64,000 nucleotides of DNA from Saussurea involucrata (taxonomy: Eukaryota > Streptophyta > Magnoliopsida > Asterales > Asteraceae), in the NCBI GenBank assembly GCA_033807775.1, contig JAWVWS010001077.1:186001-250000 (forward strand), read 5' to 3'. Positions 1-12,161 of this stretch are shown here, in pieces. Every line of letters begins with the position of its first letter. Positions within the stretch are counted from its first letter, which is position 1. A model generated the notes under the pieces. That model was given only the letters and a program-made list of their open reading frames with translations. It made no database searches and had not been told where the DNA came from. The translations under genes and the position numbers were made by a program.

Positions 1-113
1 ATCTTCCAAAACCTAGATCCACAAGTTTCCAATCATAAGTATTTATCCTCAAATGCTTAGAATCATTTCCCAAACCTTTAGAACCTAAAATCTCATATAC
101 ATCAAGCCTTAAT

Positions 114-127
114 CTTCATAAATGAAG
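114..127. repeat. Short inverted repeat, 6-bp arms
   Basis: CTTCAT and ATGAAG are perfect inverted arms separated by AA. The element recurs at the same place in essentially every unit; units 49, 53 and 61 change only the base before it (ATAAACTTC in place of ATAATCTTC). It runs straight into a purine-only stretch. No function is implied. Confidence 0.8.
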
Positions 128-138
128 AAGGAGAAGAA
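124..138 (+). other. Polypurine run in the unit
   Basis: Fifteen consecutive purines (GAAGAAGGAGAAGAA) stand out on a strand with only about 10% G. The run is present in nearly all units. Variants include AAAGAG (units 35, 39 and 41), GGAAAAG (units 50, 54, 58, 62 and 67) and GGAGAATAA (unit 46). Confidence 0.7.
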
Positions 139-367
139 CACTTCAACTAAACATAACCAAAATCATCCACAATACTCCAAACGAAAAAGAAAGTGAACAA
201 AATATGATTTTGACCAATTAATCCTTTAATGACATATTATGATTTCTACACATCAAAATATCCAAAAGCCCCAAATATGGTTGTTTTACAACATTTATGA
301 AGATAACCATTTCAAAAGAGTTAAACTATTCCATTAACTCAACCATTGATATTTTCAAATAAAACAC

Positions 368-379
368 CCAAATATTTGG
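368..379. repeat. Palindrome CCAAATATTTGG
   Basis: This is a perfect 12-bp palindrome in units reading ACACCCAAATATTTGG. In units reading ACACACAAATATTTGG the same site is a 10-bp palindrome. The C/A difference is one of the best lineage markers in the array. Units 69, 75 and 79 read AAATATTAGG, which breaks the symmetry, and unit 78 reads AAATACTTGG. Units 50, 58 and 67 read TTTGC. Confidence 0.85.
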
Positions 380-435
380 AAAATAACATTTTTGGCATTC
401 ACAAAGTTTTCACAAATCAACTTGAACTCACGTCG

Positions 436-456
436 CTAGATTTAAGCTAAATCTAG
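436..456. repeat. Inverted repeat with 9-bp arms and 3-base centre
   Basis: CTAGATTTA and TAAATCTAG are perfect inverted arms around AGC, the strongest dyad in the unit. Changes confined to the centre occur in unit 9 (ATC), units 24, 55, 63 and 77 (AGT) and units 70 and 80 (GAC). Arm changes occur in unit 23 (ATATAG), units 35 and 41 (AGATCTA), units 37, 38, 43, 44, 47, 51 and 59 (TAAATTTAG) and unit 75 (GAATTA). Arms are therefore mostly kept but not invariant. It could form a small hairpin in single-stranded DNA or in a transcript, or be a protein-binding dyad; neither is shown. Confidence 0.85.
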
Positions 457-491
457 AATTTCTCCCAACGTAAGCTTCTTTGATGCAACCC

Positions 492-497
492 GGATCC
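492..497. other. BamHI site (GGATCC) once per unit
   Basis: GGATCC lies 10 bp before the end of the unit and recurs in about 111 of 126 full units, so a BamHI digest should give a ladder based on about 507 bp. By eye the site is lost in units 22, 28 and 32 (GGATCA), 30, 34 and 40 (TGATCC), 56 and 65 (GGATAC), 74, 84, 93, 106 and 117 (GAATCC), and 110 and 121 (GGATCT). Shared losses follow the higher-order repeats. Confidence 0.9.
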
Positions 498-2028
498 TTT
501 AGGCCAAATCTTCCAAAACCTAGATCCACAAGTTTCCAACCATAAGTATTTCTCCTCAAATACTTAGAATCATTCCCCAAACCTTTAGAACCTAAAATCT
601 CAAATACATCAAGCCTTAATCTTCATAAATGAAGAAGGAGAAGAACACTTCAACTAAACATAACCAAAATCGTCCACAATACTCCAAACGAGAAAGAAAG
701 TGAACAAAATATGATTTTGACCAATTAATCCTTTAATGACATATTATGATTTCTACACATCAAAATATCCAAAAGCCCCAAATATGGTTGTTTTACAACA
801 TTTATGAAGATAACCATTTCAAAAGAGTTAAATTATTCCATTAACTCAACCATTGATATTTTCAAGTAAAACACACAAATATTTGGAAAATAACATTTTT
901 GGCATGCACAAAGTTTTCACAAATCAACTTGAACTCACGTCGCTAGATTTAAGCTAAATCTAGAATTTCTCCCAACGTAAGCTCCTTTGATGCAACCCGG
1001 ATCCTTTAGGCCAAATCTTCCAAAACCTAGATCCACAAGTTTCCAACCATAAGTATTTATCCTCAAATACTTAGAATCATTCCCCAAACCTTTAGAACCT
1101 AAAATCTCAAATACATCAAGCCTTAATCTTCATAAATGAAGAAGGAGAAGAACACTTCAACTAAACATAACCAAAATCGTCCACAATACTCCAAACGAGA
1201 AAGAAAGTGAACAAAATATGATTTTGACCAATTAATCCTTTAATGACATATTATGATTTCTACACATCAAAATATCCAAAAGCCCCAAATATGGTTGTTT
1301 TACAACATTTATGAAGATAACCATTTCAAAAGAGTTAAACTATTCCATTAACTCAACCATTGATATTTTCAAGTAAAACACACAAATATTTGGAAAATAA
1401 CATTTTTGGCATGCACAAAGTTTTAACAAATCACCTTGAACTCACCTCGCTAGATTTAAGCTAAATCTAGAATTTCTCCCAACGTAAGCTCATTTGATGC
1501 AACCCGGATCCTTTAGGCCAAATCTTCCAAAACCTAGATCCACAAGTTTCCAACCATAAGTATTTATCCTCAAATGCTTAGAATCATTTCCCAAACCTTT
1601 AGAACCTAAAATCTCATATACATCAAGCCTTAATCTTCATAAATGAAGAAGGAGAAGAACACTTCAACTAAACATAACCAAAATCGTCCACAATACTCCA
1701 AACGAGAAAGAAAGTGAACAAAATATGATTTTGACCAATTAATCCTTTAATGACATATTATGATTTCTACACATCAAAATATCCAAAAGCCCCAAATATG
1801 GTTGTTTTACAACATTTATGAAGATAACCATTTCAAAAGAGTTAAACTATTCCATTAACTCAACCATTGATATTTTCAAATAAAACACCCAAATATTTGG
1901 AAAATAACATTTTTGGCATTCACAAAGTTTTCACAAATCAACTTGAACTCACGTCGCTAGATTTAAGCTAAATCTAGAATTTCTCCCAACGTAAGCTTCT
2001 TTGATGCAACCCGGATCCTTTAGGCCAA

Positions 2029-2535
2029 ATCTTCCAAAACCTAGATCCACAAGTTTCCAACCATAAGTATTTCTCCTCAAATACTTAGAATCATTCCCCA
2101 AACCTTTAGAACCTAAAATCTCAAATACATCAAGCCTTAATCTTCATAAATGAAGAAGGAGAAGAACACTTCAACTAAACATAACCAAAATCGTCCACAA
2201 TACTCAAAACGAGAAAGAAAGTGAACAAAATATGATTTTGACCAATTAATCCTTTAATGACATATTATGATTTCTACACATCAAAATATCCAAAAGCCCC
2301 AAATATGGTTGTTTTACAACATTTATGAAGATAACCATTTCAAAAGAGTTAAACTATTCCATTAACTCAACCATTGATATTTTCAAATAAAACACCCAAA
2401 TATTTGGAAAATAACATTTTTGGCATTCACAAAGTTTTCACAAATCAACTTGAACTCACCTCGCTAGATTTAAGCTAAATCTAGAATTTCTCCCAACGTA
2501 AGCTTCTTTGATGCAACCCGGATCCTTTAGGCCAA
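2029..2535 (+). repeat. Hybrid unit u5 (type b left, type a right)
   Basis: The left part has b markers (TTTCTCC; ACTCAAAACG, shared with u6 and u10). The right part has a markers (AAATAAAACACCC, GCATTCAC, CTTCTTT). The switch lies between about unit positions 180 and 356. It sits as an extra unit inside an otherwise regular a-b-c order, as expected from unequal exchange. Confidence 0.75.
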
Positions 2536-3549
2536 ATCTTCCAAAACCTAGATCCACAAGTTTCCAACCATAAGTATTTCTCCTCAAATACTTAGAATCA
2601 TTCCCCAAACCTTTAGAACCTAAAATCTCAAATACATCAAGCCTTAATCTTCATAAATGAAGAAGGAGAAGAACACTTCAACTAAACATAACCAAAATCG
2701 TCCACAATACTCAAAACGAGAAAGAAAGTGAACAAAATATGATTTTGACCAATTAATCATTTAATGACATATTATGATTTCTACACATCAAAATATCCAA
2801 AAGCCCCAAATATGGTTGTTTTACAACATTTATGAAGATAACCATTTCAAAAGAGTTAAACTATTCCATTAACTCAACCATTGATATTTTCAAGTAAAAC
2901 ACACAAATATTTGGAAAATAACATTTTTGGCATGCACAAAGTTTTCACAAATCAACTTGAACTCACGTCGCTAGATTTAAGCTAAATCTAGAATTTCTCC
3001 CAACGTAAGCTCCTTTGATGCAACCCGGATCCTTTAGGCCAAATCTTCCAAAACCTAGATCCACAAGTTTCCAACTATAAGTATTTATCCTCAAATACTT
3101 AGAATCATTCCCCAAACCTTTAGAACCTAAAATCTCAAATACATCAAGCCTTAATCTTCATAAATGAAGAAGGAGAAGAACACTTCAACTAAACATAACC
3201 AAAATCGTCCACAATACTCCAAACGAGAAAGAAAGTGAACAAAATATGATTTTGACCAATTAATCCTTTAATGACATATTATGATTTCTACACATCAAAA
3301 TATCCAAAAGCCCCAAATATGGTTGTTTTACAACATTTATGAAGATAACCATTTCAAAAGAGTTAAACTATTCCATTAACTCAACCATTGATATTTTCAA
3401 GTAAAACACACAAATATTTGGAAAATAACATTTTTGGCATGCACAAAGTTTTAACAAATCACCTTGAACTCACCTCGCTAGATTTAAGCTAAATCTAGAA
3501 TTTCTCCCAACGTAAGCTCATTTGATGCAACCCGGATCCTTTAGGCCAA

Positions 3550-4056
3550 ATCTTCCAAAACCTAGATCCACAAGTTTCCAACCATAAGTATTTATCCTCA
3601 AATGCTTAGAATCATTTCCCAAACCTTTAGAACCTAAAATCTCATATACATCAAGCCTTAATCTTCATAAATGAAGAAGGAGAAGAACACTTCAACTAAA
3701 CATAACCAAAATCGTCCACAATACTCCAAACGAAAAAGAAAGTGAACAAAATATGATTTTGACCAATTAATCCTTTAATGACATATTATGATTTCTACAC
3801 ATCAAAATATCCAAAAGCCCCAAATATGGTTGTTTTACAACATTTATGAAGATAACCATTTCAAAAGAGTTAAACTATTCCATTAACTCAACCATTGATA
3901 TTTTCAAATAAAACACCCAAATATTTGGAAAATAACATTTTTGGCATGCACAAAGTTTTAACAAATCACCTTGAACTCACCTCGCTAGATTTAAGCTAAA
4001 TCTAGAATTTCTCCCAACGTAAGCTCATTTGATGCAACCCGGATCCTTTAGGCCAA
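3550..4056 (+). repeat. Hybrid unit u8 (type a left, type c right)
   Basis: Type-a markers run through AAATAAAACACCC. From GCATGCAC onward it reads as type c (GTTTTAACAAATCACC, CTCATTT). The switch therefore lies within about 30 bp, near unit positions 369-398, just right of the CCAAATATTTGG palindrome. Confidence 0.78.
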
Positions 4057-4563
4057 ATCTTCCAAAACCTAGATCCACAAGTTTCCAACCATAAGTATTT
4101 ATCCTCAAATGCTTAGAATCATTTCCCAAACCTTTAGAACCTAAAATCTCATATACATCAAGCCTTAATCTTCATAAATGAAGAAGGAGAAGAACACTTC
4201 AACTAAACATAACCAAAATCGTCCACAATACTCCAAACGAAAAAGAAAGTGAACAAAATATGATTTTGACCAATTAATCCTTTAATGACATATTATGATT
4301 TCTACACATCAAAATATCCAAAAGCCCCAAATATGGTTGTTTTACAACATTTATGAAGATAACCATTTCAAAAGAGTTAAACTATTCCATTAACTCAACC
4401 ATTGATATTTTCAAATAAAACACCCAAATATTTGGAAAATAACATTTTTGGCATTCACAAAGTTTTCACAAATCTACTTGAACTCACGTCGCTAGATTTA
4501 ATCTAAATCTAGAATTTCTCCCAACGTAAGCTTCTTTGATGCAACCCGGATCCTTTAGGCCAA

Positions 4564-5070
4564 ATCTTCCAAAACCTAGATCCACAAGTTTCCAACCATA
4601 AGTATTTCTCCTCAAATACTTAGAATCATTCCCCAAACCTTTAGAACCTAAAATCTCAAATACATAAGGCCTTAATCTTCATAAATGAAGAAGGAGAAGA
4701 ACACTTCAACTAAACATAACCAAAATCGTCCACAATACTCAAAACGAGAAAGAAAGTGAACAAAATATGATTTTGACCAATTAATCCTTTAATGACATAT
4801 TATGATTTCTACACATCAAAATATCCAAAAGCCCCAAATATGGTTGTTTTACAACATTTATGAAGATAACCATTTCAAAAGAGTTAAACTATTCCATTAA
4901 CTCAACCATTGATATTTTCAAGTAAAACACACAAATATTTGGAAAATAACATTTTTGGCATGCACAAAGTTTTAACAAATCACCTTGAACTCACCTCGCT
5001 AGATTTAAGCTAAATCTAGAATTTCTCCCAACGTAAGCTCATTTGATGCAACCCGGATCCTTTAGGCCAA
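4564..5070 (+). repeat. Hybrid unit u10 (type b left, type c right)
   Basis: TTTCTCC and ACTCAAAACG on the left mark type b; GTTTTAACAAATCACC and CTCATTT on the right mark type c. It also carries a private ATAAGGCC in place of ATCAAGCC near 4665. Confidence 0.75.
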
Positions 5071-5577
5071 ATCTTCCAAAACCTAGATCCACAAGTTTCC
5101 AACCATAAGTATTTATCCTCAAATGCTTAGAATCATTCCCCAAACCTTTAGAACCTAAAATCTCAAATACATCAAGCCTTAATCTTCATAAATGAAGAAG
5201 GAGAAGAACACTTCAACTAAACATAACCAAAATCGTCCACAATACTCCAAACGAAAAAGAAAGTGAACAAAATATGATTTTGAGCAATTAATCCTTTAAT
5301 GACATATTATGATTTCTACACATCAAAATATCCAAAAGCCCCAAATATGGTTGTTTTACAACATTTACGAAGATAACCATTTCAAAAGAGTTAAACTATT
5401 CCATTAACTCAACCATTGATATTTTCAAGTAAAACACACAAATATTTGGAAAATAACATTTTTGGCATGCACAAAGTTTTCACAAATCAACTTGAACTCA
5501 CGTCGCTAGATTTAAGCTAAATCTAGAATTTCTCCCAACGTAAGCTCCTTTGATGCAACCCGGATCCTTTAGGCCAA
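5071..5577 (+). repeat. Mosaic unit u11
   Basis: It mixes type-a markers (GCTTAG, CGAAAAAG) with b/c-like CATTCCCC and AAATAC and a type-b right end (CAACTTG, CTCCTTT). It is the first unit with GAGCAATT (others so far have GACCAATT), a marker common further right, and has a private ATTTACG near 5365. Confidence 0.7.
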
Positions 5578-6084
5578 ATCTTCCAAAACCTAGATCCACA
5601 AGTTTCCAACCATAAGTATTTATCCTCAAATACTTAGAATCATTCCCCAAACCTTTAGAACCTAAAATCTCAAATACATCAAGCCTTAATCTTCATAAAT
5701 GAAGAAGGAGAAGAACACTTCAACTAAACATAACCAAAATCGTCCACAATACTCCAAACGAGAAAGAAAGTGAACAAAATATGATTTTGACCAATTAATC
5801 CTTTAATGACATATTATGATTTCTACACATCAAAATATCCAAAAGCCCCAAATATGGTTGTTTTACAACATTTATGAAGATAACCATTTCAAAAGAGTTA
5901 AACTATTCCATTAACTCAACCATTGATATTTTCAAGTAAAACACACAAATATTTGGAAAATAACATTTTTGGCATGCACAAAGTTTTCACAAATCACCTT
6001 GAACTCACCTCGCTAGATTTAAGCTAAATCTAGAATTTCTCCCAACGTAAGCTCCTTTGATGCAACCCGGATCCTTTAGGCCAA

Positions 6085-8110
6085 ATCTTTCAAAACCTAG
6101 ATCCACAAGTTTCCAACCATAACTATTTATCCTCAAATACTTAGAATCAGTCTCCAAACATTTAGAACCCAAAATCTCAAATACATCAAGCCCTAATCTT
6201 CATAAATGAAGAAGGAGAAGAACACTTCAACTAAACATAACCAAAATCGTCCACAATACTCCAAACGAGAAAGAAAGTGAACAAAATATGATTTTGAGCA
6301 ATTAATCCTTTAATACCATATTATGATTTCTACACATCAAAATATCCAAAAGCCCCAAATATGGTTGTTTTACAACATTATGAAGATAACCATTTCAAAA
6401 GAGTTAAACTATTCCATTAACTCAACCATTGATATTTTCAAGTAAAACACCCAAATATTTGGAAAATAACATTTTTGGCATGCACAAAGTTTTCACAAAT
6501 CAACCTGAACTCACGTCGCTAGATTTAAGCTAAATCTAGAATTTCTCCCAACGTAAGCCTTTTTGATGCAACCCGGATCCTTTAGGCCAAATCTTCCAAA
6601 ACCTAGATCCACAAGTTTCCAACCATAAGTATTTATCCTCAAATACTTAGAATCATTTCTCAAACATTTAGAACCCAAAATCTCAAATACATTAAGCCCT
6701 AATCTTCATAAATGAAGAAGGAGAAGAACACTTCAACTAAACATAACCAAAATTTCCACAATACTCCAAACGAGAAAGAAAGTGAACAAAATATGATTTT
6801 GAGCAATTAATCCTTTAATGACATATTATGATTTCTACACATCAAAATATCCAAAAGCCCCAAATATGGTTGTTTTACAACATTTATGAAGATAAGCATT
6901 TCAAAAGAGTTAAACTATTCCATTAACTCAACCATTGATATTTTCAAGTAAAACACACAAATATTTGGAAAATAACATTTTTGGCATACACAAAGTTTTC
7001 ACAAATCACCTTGAACTCACCTCGCTAGATTTAAGCTAAATCTAGAATTTCTCCCAACGTAAGCTCCTTTGATGCAACCCGGATCCTTTAGGCCAAATCT
7101 TCCAAAACCTAGATCCACAAGTTTCCAACCATAAGTATTTATCCTCAAATACTTAGAATCATTCCCCAAACCTTTAGAACCTAAAATCTCAAATACATCA
7201 AGCCTTAATCTTCATAAATGAAGAAGGAGAAGAACACTTCAACTAAACATAACCAAAATCGTCCACAATACTCCAAACGAGAAAGAAAGTGAACAAAATA
7301 TGATTTTGACCAATTAATCCTTTAATGACATATTATGATTTCTACACATCAAAATATCCAAAAGCCCCAAATATGGTTGTTTTACAACATTTATGAAGAT
7401 AACCATTTCAAAAGAGTTAAACTATTCCATTAACTCAACCATTGATATTTTCAAGTAAAACACACAAATATTTGGAAAATAACATTTTTGGCATGCACAA
7501 AGTTTTCACAAATCACCTTGAACTCACCTCGCTAGATTTAAGCTAAATCTAGAATTTCTCCCAACGTAAGCTCCTTTGATGCAACCCGGATCCTTTAGGC
7601 CAAATCTTCCAAAACCTAGATCCACAAGTTTCCAACCATAAGTATTTATCCTCAAATACTTAGAATCATTCCCCAAACCTTTAGAACCTAAAATCTCAAA
7701 TACATCAAGCCTTAATCTTCATAAATGAAGAAGGAGAAGAACACTTCAACTAAACATAACCAAAATCGTCCACAATACTCCAAACGAGAAAGAAAGTGAA
7801 CAAAATATGATTTTGACCAATTAATCCTTTAATGACATATTATGATTTCTACACATCAAAATATCCAAAAGCCCCAAATATGGTTGTTTTACAACATTTA
7901 TGAAGATAACCATTTCAAAAGAGTTAAACTATTCCATTAACTCAACCATTGATATTTTCAAGTAAAACACACAAATATTTGGAAAATAACATTTTTGGCA
8001 TGCACAAAGTTTTCACAAATCACCTTGAACTCACCTCGCTAGATTTAAGCTAAATCTAGAATTTCTCCCAACGTAAGCTCCTCTGATGCAACCCGGATCC
8101 TTTAGGCCAA
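6085..8110 (+). repeat. x-y-z-z block, units 13-16
   Basis: Starts are 6085, 6591, 7097 and 7604. The x unit (u13, 506 bp) has ATCTTTC, CAGTCTCC, TACCATATT, ACATTATG and GCCTTTTTG. The y unit (u14, 506 bp) has TTTCTCAAAC, CATTAAGCCC, AATTTCCAC and GATAAGC. The z unit (u15 and u16, 507 bp) is close to u12. The second z ends CTCCTCTG, as u19 does. These are the first units shorter than 507 bp: x lacks one T (ACATTATG), and y reads AATTTCCAC for AATCGTCCAC. Confidence 0.88.
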
Positions 8111-9629
8111 ATCTTTCAAAACCTAGATCCACAAGTTTCCAACCATAACTATTTATCCTCAAATACTTAGAATCAGTCTCCAAACATTTAGAACCCAAAA
8201 TCTCAAATACATCAAGCCCTAATCTTCATAAATGAAGAAGGAGAAGAACACTTCAACTAAACATAACCAAAATCGTCCACAATACTCCAAACGAGAAAGA
8301 AAGTGAACAAAATATGATTTTGAGCAATTAATCCTTTAATACCATATTATGATTTCTACACATCAAAATATCCAAAAGCCCCAAATATGGTTGTTTTACA
8401 ACATTATGAAGATAACCATTTCAAAAGAGTTAAACTATTCCATTAACTCAACCATTGATATTTTCAAGTAAAACACCCAAATATTTGGAAAATAACATTT
8501 TTGGCATGCACAAAGTTTTCACAAATCAACCTGAACTCACGTCGCTAGATTTAAGCTAAATCTAGAATTTCTCCCAACGTAAGCCTTTTTGATGCAACCC
8601 GGATCCTTTAGGCCAAATCTTCCAAAACCTAGATCCACAAGTTTCCAACCATAAGTATTTATCCTCAAATACTTAGAATCATTTCTCAAACATTTAGAAC
8701 CCAAAATCTCAAATACATTAAGCCCTAATCTTCATAAATGAAGAAGGAGAAGAACACTTCAACTAAACATAACCAAAATTTCCACAATACTCCAAACGAG
8801 AAAGAAAGTGAACAAAATATGATTTTGAGCAATTAATCCTTTAATGACATATTATGATTTCTACACATCAAAATATCCAAAAGCCCCAAATATGGTTGTT
8901 TTACAACATTTATGAAGATAAGCATTTCAAAAGAGTTAAACTATTCCATTAACTCAACCATTGATATTTTCAAGTAAAACACACAAATATTTGGAAAATA
9001 ACATTTTTGGCATGCACAAAGTTTTCACAAATCACCTTGAACTCACCTCGCTAGATTTAAGCTAAATCTAGAATTACTCCCAACGTAAGCTCCTTTGATG
9101 CAACCCGGATCCTTTAGGCCAAATCTTCCAAAACCTAGATCCACAAGTTTCCAACCATAAGTATTTATCCTCAAATACTTAGAATCATTCCCCAAACCTT
9201 TAGAACCTAAAATCTCAAATACATCAAGCCTTAATCTTCATAAATGAAGAAGGAGAAGAACACTTCAACTAAACATAACCAAAATCGTCCACAATACTCC
9301 AAACGAGAAAGAAAGTGAACAAAATATGATTTTGACCAATTAATCCTTTAATGACATATTATGATTTCTACACATCAAAATATCCAAAAGCCCCAAATAT
9401 GGTTGTTTTACAACATTTATGAAGATAACCATTTCAAAAGAGTTAAACTATTCCATTAACTCAACCATTGATATTTTCAAGTAAAACACACAAATATTTG
9501 GAAAATAACATTTTTGGCATGCACAAAGTTTTCACAAATCACCTTGAACTCACCTCGCTAGATTTAAGCTAAATCTAGAATTTCTCCCAACGTAAGCTCC
9601 TCTGATGCAACCCGGATCCTTTAGGCCAA
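8111..9629 (+). repeat. Trimer higher-order repeat x-y-z, copy 1 (1,519 bp)
   Basis: Units start at 8111, 8617 and 9123 (506, 506 and 507 bp). The y unit ends GAATTACTCC and the z unit ends CTCCTCTG. This copy matches 9630-11148 base for base wherever I compared them, apart from the last few dozen bases. Confidence 0.88.
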
Positions 9630-11148
9630 ATCTTTCAAAACCTAGATCCACAAGTTTCCAACCATAACTATTTATCCTCAAATACTTAGAATCAGTCTCC
9701 AAACATTTAGAACCCAAAATCTCAAATACATCAAGCCCTAATCTTCATAAATGAAGAAGGAGAAGAACACTTCAACTAAACATAACCAAAATCGTCCACA
9801 ATACTCCAAACGAGAAAGAAAGTGAACAAAATATGATTTTGAGCAATTAATCCTTTAATACCATATTATGATTTCTACACATCAAAATATCCAAAAGCCC
9901 CAAATATGGTTGTTTTACAACATTATGAAGATAACCATTTCAAAAGAGTTAAACTATTCCATTAACTCAACCATTGATATTTTCAAGTAAAACACCCAAA
10001 TATTTGGAAAATAACATTTTTGGCATGCACAAAGTTTTCACAAATCAACCTGAACTCACGTCGCTAGATTTAAGCTAAATCTAGAATTTCTCCCAACGTA
10101 AGCCTTTTTGATGCAACCCGGATCCTTTAGGCCAAATCTTCCAAAACCTAGATCCACAAGTTTCCAACCATAAGTATTTATCCTCAAATACTTAGAATCA
10201 TTTCTCAAACATTTAGAACCCAAAATCTCAAATACATTAAGCCCTAATCTTCATAAATGAAGAAGGAGAAGAACACTTCAACTAAACATAACCAAAATTT
10301 CCACAATACTCCAAACGAGAAAGAAAGTGAACAAAATATGATTTTGAGCAATTAATCCTTTAATGACATATTATGATTTCTACACATCAAAATATCCAAA
10401 AGCCCCAAATATGGTTGTTTTACAACATTTATGAAGATAAGCATTTCAAAAGAGTTAAACTATTCCATTAACTCAACCATTGATATTTTCAAGTAAAACA
10501 CACAAATATTTGGAAAATAACATTTTTGGCATGCACAAAGTTTTCACAAATCACCTTGAACTCACCTCGCTAGATTTAAGCTAAATCTAGAATTACTCCC
10601 AACGTAAGCTCCTTTGATGCAACCCGGATCCTTTAGGCCAAATCTTCCAAAACCTAGATCCACAAGTTTCCAACCATAAGTATTTATCCTCAAATACTTA
10701 GAATCATTCCCCAAACCTTTAGAACCTAAAATCTCAAATACATCAAGCCTTAATCTTCATAAATGAAGAAGGAGAAGAACACTTCAACTAAACATAACCA
10801 AAATCGTCCACAATACTCCAAACGAGAAAGAAAGTGAACAAAATATGATTTTGACCAATTAATCCTTTAATGACATATTATGATTTCTACACATCAAAAT
10901 ATCCAAAAGCCCCAAATATGGTTGTTTTACAACATTTATGAAGATAACCATTTCAAAAGAGTTAAACTATTCCATTAACTCAACCATTGATATTTTCAAG
11001 TAAAACACACAAATATTTGGAAAATAACATTTTTGGCATGCACAAAGTTTTCACAAATCACCTTGAACTCACCTCGCTAGATTTAAGCTAAATCTAGAAT
11101 TTCTCCCAACGTAAGCTCCTTTGATGCAACCCGGATCATTTAGGCCAA
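9630..11148 (+). repeat. Trimer higher-order repeat x-y-z, copy 2 (1,519 bp)
   Basis: Units start at 9630, 10136 and 10642. It differs from copy 1 mainly at its right end, which reads CTCCTTTG and GGATCATTT in place of CTCCTCTG and GGATCCTTT, so the end of the duplicated segment lies in the last ~40 bp. Confidence 0.88.
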
Positions 11149-12161
11149 ATCTTTCAAAACCTAGATCCGCAAGTTTCCAACCATAAGTATTTATCCTCAA
11201 ATACTTAGAATCATTCCCCAAACATTTAGAACCCAAAATCTCAAATACATCAAGCCCTAATCTTCATAAATGAAGAAGGAGAAGAACACTTCAACTAAAC
11301 ATAACCAAAATCGTCCAGAATACTCCAAACGAGAAAGAAAGTGAACAAAATATGATTTTGACCAATTAATCCGTTAATGACATATTATGATTTCTACACA
11401 TCAAAATATCCAAAAGCCCCAAATATGGTTGTTTTACAACATTATGAAGATAACCATTTCAAAAGAGTTAAACTATTCCATTAACTCAACCATTGATATT
11501 TTCAAGTAAAACACCCAAATATTTGGAAAATAACATTTTTGGCATGCACAAAGTTTTCACAAATCAACCTGAACTCACGTCGCTAGATTTAAGCTAAATA
11601 TAGAATTTCTCCCAACGTAAGCTTCTTTGATGCAACCCGGATCCTTTAGGCTAAATCTTCCAAAACCTAGATCCACAAGTTTCCAACCATAAGTATTTAT
11701 CCTCAAATACTTAGAATCATTTCTCAAACATTTAGAACCCAAAATCTCAAATACATCAAGCCCTAATCTTCATAAATGAAGAAGGAGAAGATCACTTCAA
11801 CTAAACATAATCAAAATCGTCCACAATACTCCAAACGAGAAAGAAAGTGAACAAAATATGATTTTGAGCAATTAATCCTTTAATGACATATTATGATTTC
11901 TACACATCAAAATATCCAAAAGCCCCAAATATGGTTGTTTTACAACATTTATGAAGATAACCATTTCAAAAGAGTTAAATTATTCCATTAACTCAACCAT
12001 TGATATTTTCAAGTAAAACACACAAATATTTGGAAAATAACATTTTTGGCATGCACAAAGTTTTCACAAATCAACTTGAACTCACGTCGCTAGATTTAAG
12101 TTAAATCTAGAATTTCTTCCAACGTAAGCTTCTTTGATGCAACCCGGATCCTTTAGGCCAA
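11149..12161 (+). repeat. Single units u23 and u24
   Basis: u23 (11149, 506 bp) is x-like with private changes (GATCCGCAAG, GTCCAGAAT, AATCCGTTAAT, TAAATATAG). u24 (11655, 507 bp) has CTAAATC at its start, GATCACTTC, AATCAAAATCG and AAGTTAAATC. u24 resembles units 36, 42, 55, 63 and 77 in part. Confidence 0.8.

Larger units (their letters stand above)
1..507 (+). repeat. Reference satellite unit u1 (507 bp)
   Basis: This first full unit is used as the coordinate frame. My base count is A 202, T 147, C 109, G 49, which gives 31% G+C and a strong excess of C over G on this strand. Landmarks in order are: a short inverted repeat at 114-127, a 15-base pure purine run at 124-138, a palindrome at 368-379, an inverted repeat at 436-456 and a BamHI site at 492-497. 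It carries type-a markers: GCTTAG at 55-60, CATATAC near 94-100, CGAAAAAG near 182-189, ACACCC at 364-369 and GCATTCAC near 395. I looked for internal subrepeats near 169 bp (507 is 3 x 169) and saw none that convince. Confidence 0.95.
1..6084 (+). repeat. Left block: twelve 507-bp units in an a-b-c trimer pattern
   Basis: Units start at 1, 508, 1015, 1522, 2029, 2536, 3043, 3550, 4057, 4564, 5071 and 5578, every one exactly 507 bp. Three types alternate. Type a has GCTTAG, CATATAC, GCATTCAC and ends CTTCTTT. Type b has TTTCTCC, GCATGCAC and ends CTCCTTT. Type c has GTTTTAACAAATCACC and ends CTCATTT. The order is a b c, a (b/a) b c, (a/c) a (b/c), (a/b), then a z-type unit like those that dominate further right. 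It is a trimer repeat of 1,521 bp disturbed by extra hybrid units. Confidence 0.88.

Noticed and set aside
101..120. Interstitial telomere motif (GCCCTAATC in many units contains CCCTAA)
   Set aside because: It occurs once per unit, not in tandem, and alternates with GCCTTAATC and GCCATAATC. It is a chance match.
1..507. CENP-B box
   Set aside because: I looked for TTCG followed by a matching A and CGGG on both strands. TTCG occurs only on the - strand of CGAAAAAG-type units and the rest of the pattern does not fit.
1..507. Origin of the unit from three 169-bp subunits
   Set aside because: Thirds of the unit do not align by eye. The only echo, ATGAAGA at 122 and again at 297, is 175 bp apart and does not extend.
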